IMG/VR virus record: IMGVR_UViG_3300032820_000100
Coordinates: 1-25,546 of that record
Direction: 5' to 3' (one strand)
Source of the DNA: a virus
DNA: 25,546 bases
A program made the translations under genes and the position numbers. Positions 19,623-25,546 of the stretch are shown one piece after another. The notes under the pieces are model-generated. The model had not been told where the DNA came from and searched no databases. It saw nothing but the letters and a program-made list of their open reading frames with translations. The number at the start of each line of letters is the position of its first letter. Position 1 is the stretch's first letter.

Positions 19623-22600
19623 GTTACTCTATTCCGATTCCTTTGCATATAATATTGTTGATCAGCTGGTGATAATAAAGCTGTCTGGGACCGTGTCAAC
19701 CCTGTAATAGGGTTTAATGTCAAGCTCGGACGGTTATATACTTGCGGACTTAAAGCAGGGGTTCCTATAGGTGTTTGCTGTGTATCTTCTGCAGGCGCCG
19801 GCGCCATATTAAATAACTGAGTAAGATCAGGCCATTCAGGCATGCTTAATCTAAACGTTTGCATTACTCCTTTTAAAGATTCCAAGGCCCCTACCGCTTG
19901 CCAATAGGGATTCCCAACTCCAAGTTTTCTGGCGTTGTCTTCGAAAACCTTTTCTATATTCTTGGAAATAGTAAATGGAATGAATAAGTCTGTGTACGCT
20001 AAAGCATCTGAATCTTTTTTAGAGACACGTCCAAGCACACCTTCTAATTTATGAGCAGGCACTCCGAGAATTTCCCCTGCTTCAATATCCAGAGACATCT
20101 TTTTCATAGATTCCCACTTTGCTTTGTTGGAAATAATATATCGATCAATGATATCCTTAGGACTAATAGGATCTCCTCTTAAAAGTTTAGCGTTGAATTC
20201 TCTACGTGCATTACGAATATCTCGTTGATAACCGCTCATCATAAAGTCTAGACTTCGTTCAGGATCAATGGGCACAGGTCGATAGCCTGTGAATCCTAAA
20301 GCTTCATCAGTCAGCTCGTAAGTTTGGCCTGTTCCTTTGTAAGGTCCTATGGTTCGAGTTGGTTTTCCTGTTGCGGCAAAACCTAAACGAATCATTTGTT
20401 GCAAAGAGAAAGGAGCTTGAGCTCTTATTATATGATTGATTCCCTCTGATACTCTTTCTCCGTAAGGAGTTTGATCAGTCCATAAAACTTTACCATCTTT
20501 AGTTTTACCTCCCCCTCTTAGAAGGTCTAGTAAAGCTTCTGTCCAAATAGATTCGGCAACGAAGGGTTCACCCAGTTCCGCGGTCGATGTTGCAAGACCT
20601 TTCATGAATCCTTCCATGAGTGTCTTCTCATCTTTCTCACCTGCAGCGACTTGATTTAATATCGTCTGTACAGGACGAGTCAAGGTGTCATAGGCAAAGC
20701 CATGACTGAAGTCGATGTATTTTAATTTCCCATCTTCTGTTTTCATAGGTAGGATGGTTGAGTTCTTGGACCAGGAGGGTAAGAATCTTTTTATCGCTGC
20801 GAGTTCATCTTCGGTAACATCATAAATCGTTTTAAACATTTCGACCATTGCCGGAGGAACAACAGCCATGGTCGCTGCAAATCCTGCAAGTCTCTTCATA
20901 CCAATGGCTCTCAACACAGGATCATTAATTTCTTTGATGGCTTGTTGAACAATGCCAGTGCCTGTTCTTAAAATTTCTGCAGGAAACGAAACGAAATTAC
21001 CTATAGGCATTCTTCGTAAACTTTTAATAAATGCAGGAACGTATTCATAGTTAGGGACCGTGTTCCGTGTAATGCTGGCCGCCATTTCCTCAATCGCATC
21101 GTTGGTTGGCATTTTTTTGATGATGCCTTTATCAAAAGCTTTCTTGTAAGCATTTTTGTAACGGTACCGTTCCATGATCCAGTTGCTTCCCTTCCAGAAA
21201 TCATCTTCCGCTACATACATATCCTGACTCCAACGTGAAAATTTTTTAAACCAATTTGGTTGCAGCATCATTCTAGCTGTCTTGTCTGGCTTCAGTGGGA
21301 CTCCTTCCATCATATCTCTAAACAAACCTGACATGTCTCCCATCCTAACGTTCGAATTTGTAACTCTATATTTTAATAATTTTCTATAGAACGCCTGGGC
21401 CTCAGGGGTATTTGCCTTAAAGTTTTGAGGTTGTAAAGCACCCATGGCATCTCGCCATGCAGCTGCTAGGACCTTAGGATTCTCGAACCAGATCCCATTA
21501 GCGGTTTGAAATGTAGCGGCACTGAAAAAGTTTCGAGCGTGGGTAATTGGAGATAGAATTGTCTTGGCAAATTGTGAGGTCGCTTTAGGATATAAAAATA
21601 CACTATCATAAAGAAAACTAATGACTTTATCATTGATCAATCTTTTCTCTGTGACCTGGAGGGCATTAATTAAATCTTTGTCTCCCCACGCGCCATCACC
21701 AAAAGCATTTATGATAGGGTTTTGTGAAGCGGTTTCTCCCCATGGACCTTTCCCAGGCATATATTTCTCAACAGGAATACCTGCTAATGCTCTTTCAGCT
21801 TCCAATTTAGTTCCATAAAAATAACCTCTTCCTCCGTCCTTTATTCGTTGAGCGGAATCCTTCACGAGGTTCTGTAAAAATTCTGATTTACGGGCGACCA
21901 TGGAAAGTCTTTCCGTGCCGTGAAGCATCTTCTGTCTGACATCTCTTACTTCTCCAAAGAGTTCTCTAAAAGCTTTACTTCCTTTTCCAATCACCGTTCT
22001 CCCAGGAATTCCTGTTTCGGTTTCCTTGGCAGCGTATTTTCCTGCCCTCACGGATTGTTCTAATCTTTTCTGAAAGATTCCTTTTTTAATTAGATCGTCT
22101 CCAACAGATTGTTTAACAAAATTAGCATCGATATCCCAATAAGGAGTTCGTAGAGCTCTAGTGCCTGCGGTTTCACTAGCCAATTTTAAAAGACTTGTAT
22201 CCTGTTTAACATTTTTAAGAATATTGCTCACCATAGTAGATGCTTCTTCATAACTAACAGGGTTAGGAGCGACTGTTCCGGTTTCTTTAGCTCGGTTAAT
22301 CGCTCTTCGATTCTGTCGCATAAAAATGTTAACGACTTTTTCAAACATTTGTTCGGTAGGTTTAAAATTAAGAAAAGGAATGGCTGATTTATTTTCAAAG
22401 ATCTCATAGGTTCTTCCCATCCATTGTTTGAATTGGCTACTCATAATATTTCTAAAAATAGGTTTAGCTTCTTTTGAAAGGTTACCGTGAACCAAGGTTG
22501 CCATGTTCTCCCATTTTTTTCTCATCATTCCAATGTTGGTGAAGATGTTTTCAATGTGCTCAGGCTTTGCACCTTTGTTGAGCATCTTAGCGTGAACCTC

Positions 22601-23632
22601 TTTAACCAAGTTCATATCCAGTTTACCCATGGTTGCTCTTCCTGCTGCATCCAGGCCCGGTGTTCCAGAAAACATAACGTCTTCTAGATCTCCTAGGAGT
22701 TTGTTTTTCTCTACCTTGGTACTCTTAGAAAACGTTCGTTTAAGAAGAGGAAACATACGGTCGACATCTCGATTAACTGCTCTTGATAATTCAACCGCTC
22801 TATTTAAATCCGCAGCCCTCTTTCCTTTTTGTTCCCCTGCGCTCAAAAAGAATTCCTCAGGTAAATCTGATCGTGGTCTAAAGCCTGATGCCATTTTATT
22901 TAAAGCTCGATCCCATACGCTATTACTATATTTAAGAAACTTCCCTCGTGAAGCGACTTTTTTAATAAGACTGCCCACACCACCAATCACTCCGGTAAGT
23001 AAAGCTCCTTCTGTACCAAATTTAATTCTGTTTAAAACTTCTCGAGTGGCTTCGTCTCTTCCTCCGGCTCTGGACTCATTGTCCAAGTCGGTTGGTCCTC
23101 CTAAAAGATCTCCAATGCTACCAAACTCTTCAACGTTTCCAACGAAAACGCCTTCGGCTACACCACCGGTGACTGCGCCAGCTCCAAACTTGGCTAGATT
23201 CCCTGTTTTTGTATTTAGCTTAATGGCTTTCTGTGCCTGATCAGCTAACGTTTTATTGCTGAGAGTAAAATATTTTCCAGCCTTAGTAGCATTGATAGCA
23301 CCTTGAGCTAGCTTGGTTCCGTATCTAAAGGCTATACCTCCGGGCACTCCAATGTTCACAAGTGCTGAGGTTATTTTTCCAATAGTTGTGGACTCTGCTT
23401 TCTCGTCAATGTCTCCTAGTTTATTGTAGATGTTTTTATCGAACCACTCTTCAACTTCAGTGGCGGTGTCCGTATCGTTGGTGAGATCATAAAGGCTAGC
23501 GAATAAGGATGCTGCGCCTTCTGGAATTCTGATGAGTCCTGTGGCTATACCAGCGCCAACTGACCCTATGATGCTTGGATCGTTATGTTCTTCGGGTGGG
23601 GTAAGGACGACTGACTTATAGGTCTGGGCCAT
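19619..23632 (-). CDS. Large internal virion / ejection protein
   Basis: At 1337 residues this is the largest protein in the window. The N-terminal 250 residues have several glycine-rich hydrophobic segments (SVGAGIATGLIRIPEG, FGAGAVTGGVAEGVFVG, EGALLTGVIGGVGSLI). These are followed by long basic helical regions and a further hydrophobic stretch near residue 920 (RLAGFAATMAVVPPAMVEMF). The C-terminus is Pro/Gln-rich. Size, order before the lysis genes and amphipathic membrane-active segments fit the large internal virion proteins of short-tailed phages (T7 gp16-like in position), which cross the host envelope during DNA entry. I see no lytic transglycosylase motif. The role is inferred from layout. 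Confidence 0.7.
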   Translation of the reverse strand: MAQTYKSVVLTPPEEHNDPSIIGSVGAGIATGLIRIPEGAASLFASLYDLTNDTDTATEVEEWFDKNIYNKLGDIDEKAESTTIGKITSALVNIGVPGGIAFRYGTKLAQGAINATKAGKYFTLSNKTLADQAQKAIKLNTKTGNLAKFGAGAVTGGVAEGVFVGNVEEFGSIGDLLGGPTDLDNESRAGGRDEATREVLNRIKFGTEGALLTGVIGGVGSLIKKVASRGKFLKYSNSVWDRALNKMASGFRPRSDLPEEFFLSAGEQKGKRAADLNRAVELSRAVNRDVDRMFPLLKRTFSKSTKVEKNKLLGDLEDVMFSGTPGLDAAGRATMGKLDMNLVKEVHAKMLNKGAKPEHIENIFTNIGMMRKKWENMATLVHGNLSKEAKPIFRNIMSSQFKQWMGRTYEIFENKSAIPFLNFKPTEQMFEKVVNIFMRQNRRAINRAKETGTVAPNPVSYEEASTMVSNILKNVKQDTSLLKLASETAGTRALRTPYWDIDANFVKQSVGDDLIKKGIFQKRLEQSVRAGKYAAKETETGIPGRTVIGKGSKAFRELFGEVRDVRQKMLHGTERLSMVARKSEFLQNLVKDSAQRIKDGGRGYFYGTKLEAERALAGIPVEKYMPGKGPWGETASQNPIINAFGDGAWGDKDLINALQVTEKRLINDKVISFLYDSVFLYPKATSQFAKTILSPITHARNFFSAATFQTANGIWFENPKVLAAAWRDAMGALQPQNFKANTPEAQAFYRKLLKYRVTNSNVRMGDMSGLFRDMMEGVPLKPDKTARMMLQPNWFKKFSRWSQDMYVAEDDFWKGSNWIMERYRYKNAYKKAFDKGIIKKMPTNDAIEEMAASITRNTVPNYEYVPAFIKSLRRMPIGNFVSFPAEILRTGTGIVQQAIKEINDPVLRAIGMKRLAGFAATMAVVPPAMVEMFKTIYDVTEDELAAIKRFLPSWSKNSTILPMKTEDGKLKYIDFSHGFAYDTLTRPVQTILNQVAAGEKDEKTLMEGFMKGLATSTAELGEPFVAESIWTEALLDLLRGGGKTKDGKVLWTDQTPYGERVSEGINHIIRAQAPFSLQQMIRLGFAATGKPTRTIGPYKGTGQTYELTDEALGFTGYRPVPIDPERSLDFMMSGYQRDIRNARREFNAKLLRGDPISPKDIIDRYIISNKAKWESMKKMSLDIEAGEILGVPAHKLEGVLGRVSKKDSDALAYTDLFIPFTISKNIEKVFEDNARKLGVGNPYWQAVGALESLKGVMQTFRLSMPEWPDLTQLFNMAPAPAEDTQQTPIGTPALSPQVYNRPSLTLNPITGLTRSQTALLSPADQQYYMQRNRNRVT

Positions 23633-23635
23633 TTA

Positions 23636-24874
23636 TTACTCCCCAAAGAATTCTGTATCTTGCCAAATATCTATTACCGCTACGTCTCCCTTAGTATTTC
23701 TCCATAGTCTACCTTTACTATCCATAAATATGACACCATCATTTTCAGGAGTAGAAAGTTGTTTTACTTCTTTTGGGTTAGCAGCCATCTGAATTTGTTT
23801 ACCAATAAAACTACTTAAAAGGTCAGCTTTAGCAGTGGGATTATTTAATTTTCCTGCGTTGCTCAAAGCGACGTATACGTCTTTATTTGAGGCACCCTCA
23901 GCTTTTAATGCGGCAGCGTCTTTTTTTAATTGTAATTCTTCTTTTCGTATATCGATAATAGGTTTATAGTATCCCTCCAATTGTTTTTCAAATTGTTTTT
24001 CTTTTCGTTCTCCTTTTATATCTTCTATCGTTCCTAAAATTTTAGCTTTGGTTTTGATATCCTCAGCGTCACCTTTATACTTAGCTCCAATCTTTCCCAC
24101 TTTGCTTAAGCCTTCAGAGATCGCTGCTGATCTTTCTTTGGCAGTGCCTGCAGTACTCCATTTTGCTGCCGCCGCAGCTGCTTCCGTTAATCCATATCCT
24201 CTAGCTAATTTTTGTTTTGCTTTTTGTTGCTCATCTAAAAAGGCCCATCTATCAGGTGTATCTAAAGTGTCCGTATCATCTTTAACTATCTTTTCGTTCC
24301 ACATCTCGTCGCCCATTGGACTTTTAGTTATTACTTCTTCTTCTTCTTCAACTACAGGAACGTCAGGAGCAATGTCAGGATCAGTCTTTTCTCCCCAATC
24401 TTCTTCTTTAAATTTTCGTTCAAAATATCTAGGATCACTTCCTTGATATACATCTTGTGCCTCATAGTCGTCACCTATTGCAGAAATTTTTTTTCCATAC
24501 TGAATCGGCAATCCTTCTTTGTCATAAATCTTTTCTGGTTGTGATTCCCAATCTCCCTCCACATCAATATAAGGTGCAGCATACTGACCCATCTTTGTTA
24601 AATTCCCTTGGGCAGCTTGAGTAGCTAACCATTCCTTATGTCGATTGTAAGGAGATGTTGGCCGTGTTCTATCCGGATATTGAAATTGTAATGAAGGGTC
24701 TCTACTCCAGCCAAAATCTTTCCAGGGAGTTCCATAGGCTAACTTAACTCTCCCTCCATAATTAAATCTTTGTCGTTGTTCATTACTCACGAGATTAGAA
24801 GTTATACCTCTGCCGTAAGCGGAGGTTCCACCTCGATTAAACATAGATCTATTAAGTACGTGTGGTTTTTTCAT
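23636..24874 (-). CDS. Probable virion structural protein
   Basis: The 412-residue protein opens MKKPHVLNRSMFNRGGTSAY followed by GRGITSN. The MFNRGG start recurs in marine-phage virion proteins from memory. The middle is acidic (VVEEEEEVI near 174-182). After it come an alanine-rich helix (TEAAAAAAKW) and a long charged coiled coil with KERKEKQFEKQLEGYYKP-like segments. The C-terminal domain is short and beta-rich (GVIFMDSKGRLWRN). It probably belongs to the internal core or tail. It starts as TAATG on the upstream gene and ends three bases before the large protein. Confidence 0.65.
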   Translation of the reverse strand: MKKPHVLNRSMFNRGGTSAYGRGITSNLVSNEQRQRFNYGGRVKLAYGTPWKDFGWSRDPSLQFQYPDRTRPTSPYNRHKEWLATQAAQGNLTKMGQYAAPYIDVEGDWESQPEKIYDKEGLPIQYGKKISAIGDDYEAQDVYQGSDPRYFERKFKEEDWGEKTDPDIAPDVPVVEEEEEVITKSPMGDEMWNEKIVKDDTDTLDTPDRWAFLDEQQKAKQKLARGYGLTEAAAAAAKWSTAGTAKERSAAISEGLSKVGKIGAKYKGDAEDIKTKAKILGTIEDIKGERKEKQFEKQLEGYYKPIIDIRKEELQLKKDAAALKAEGASNKDVYVALSNAGKLNNPTAKADLLSSFIGKQIQMAANPKEVKQLSTPENDGVIFMDSKGRLWRNTKGDVAVIDIWQDTEFFGE

Positions 24875-25546
24875 TATCCCATTAAATTCTGCATGCCAGC
24901 ATAGCCTAGGCCTCCAGCAATTCCCATGCCCATCATTTGTTGCATCGGACTTGCGCTAGGAGTTGTTTGCATTCTTGTACCACCTGGATAGCCACCCATG
25001 ATTCCTGTTAACTGTTCACCCATGAATCCATATCGTTGATATGGTTCATAAGCCGCCAGTTTAGCTGATTGAGCTTCTGTATCAGCGATGGCTTGTCTAT
25101 AACTTAAATCTTGTTGATTACCTTGCTGTAACATACCAATATTTTGTTGTGCCAACCCGGGTTGAAGCTGAGCTAATCCTTGTTGGTATTGTCCTAAACC
25201 TAGTTGGTTCATATAATCTTGTTGGCGGGCGCCTTGCGCTTGTTGAAATGATTGACCTTGTTGTTGAGCCACCATCTGTCCTACCATTCGATTATATTCC
25301 GTATCAGCTATTGATTGGGCTACACCTGATCTTGCTCCACCAAAAGCTCCTGCGCCTACGGTCTGTGCATTTCGTCCAATGTCTTGCTGAGCTTTAACAT
25401 CAGCCATCTGATCTTGCATCGCTTGAATAACATTGGAAGTATAAGGACTCATGTATTCAGAAATCGAACCTGCTCCGGTACCGGCTCCTGGTCCCGTTAA
25501 TGCTCCTGCTGCTGTGCCATAAGTTCCAGCCTTATCCATAAAAGGT
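24874..25546 (-). CDS. Gln/Gly-rich virion protein, C-terminal part (cut by window edge)
   Basis: The frame is open to the right edge, so the real start lies outside the window; the ATG at 25539 is probably internal. The visible 224 residues include YMSPYTSNVIQAMQDQMADV, the motif AGAFGGARSGVAQSIADTEY, and a long glutamine-rich helical region (QQQGQSFQQAQGARQQDY). The C-terminus is Gly/Met-rich. The 'GAFGG.R..va..e..r' pattern is common in virion-associated proteins of short-tailed marine phages. The next gene starts one base into its stop codon. Confidence 0.7.
   Translation of the reverse strand, partial: PFMDKAGTYGTAAGALTGPGAGTGAGSISEYMSPYTSNVIQAMQDQMADVKAQQDIGRNAQTVGAGAFGGARSGVAQSIADTEYNRMVGQMVAQQQGQSFQQAQGARQQDYMNQLGLGQYQQGLAQLQPGLAQQNIGMLQQGNQQDLSYRQAIADTEAQSAKLAAYEPYQRYGFMGEQLTGIMGGYPGGTRMQTTPSASPMQQMMGMGIAGGLGYAGMQNLMG

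Noticed and set aside
22629-23240. 203-residue plus-strand ORF within the large virion gene
   Set aside because: It is long but antisense to the 1337-residue protein, Pro/Ser/Arg-rich as expected from reading a Gly/Arg/Glu-rich gene backwards, and lacks a ribosome-binding site.

Overview
The window looks like part of the genome of an AT-rich marine tailed phage. Genes are densely packed, mostly on the minus strand, and joined by 1-8 base overlaps such as ATGA and TAATG. They include a Pol I-type phage DNA polymerase, primase, helicases, a lysis pair and probable virion proteins. Many of the small proteins resemble, from memory, those of uncultured marine phages related to SAR11 pelagiphages. 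That host assignment is inference. No terminase, portal, capsid, integrase, RNA polymerase, tRNA or CRISPR array is visible, so the window covers only part of a genome.

Layout from left to right. Positions 1-3090 hold a tightly coupled modification-type operon, transcribed leftward: a coiled-coil protein, a SAM methyltransferase, an unknown protein, a SET-domain protein, a flavin-dependent halogenase-like protein, a lysine-rich peptide, a PD-(D/E)XK nuclease and the start of a possible 2OG-Fe(II) oxygenase. Positions 3047-4036 hold a lipoprotein, a DnaJ-type zinc finger, an AT-hook protein and a small conserved protein behind a good sigma70-like promoter. At 4088-4303 sits a lone plus-strand secreted peptide. 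Positions 4379-8447 carry many very small genes (lipoproteins, membrane peptides, Cys-rich and basic proteins), two 2OG-Fe(II) oxygenases and a conserved 224-residue protein. Positions 8456-15702 are the replication module: PolA, a DUF3310 protein, a UvrD-like helicase, an AEP primase and three accessory proteins. A 43-base region containing two opposed promoters separates this module from a plus-strand SNF2-type helicase (15746-17176). Positions 17220-18880 carry an O-methyltransferase and a prolyl-hydroxylase-like oxygenase behind their own promoter. Positions 18915-25546 hold the endolysin, a holin-like protein and three probable virion proteins, the last cut by the window edge.

Replication and lysis are conventional. 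The unusual part is the number of tailoring enzymes: one halogenase-like flavoprotein, one SET protein, two small-molecule-type methyltransferases, and three or four 2OG-Fe(II) oxygenases. The halogenase keeps the catalytic lysine of tryptophan halogenases but has serine where they have the catalytic glutamate. It lies between a minimal SET domain and a lysine-rich peptide with a tandem 8-residue duplication. A phage-encoded system that modifies a peptide, protein or metabolite is a reasonable hypothesis, but nothing in the sequence proves the substrate.
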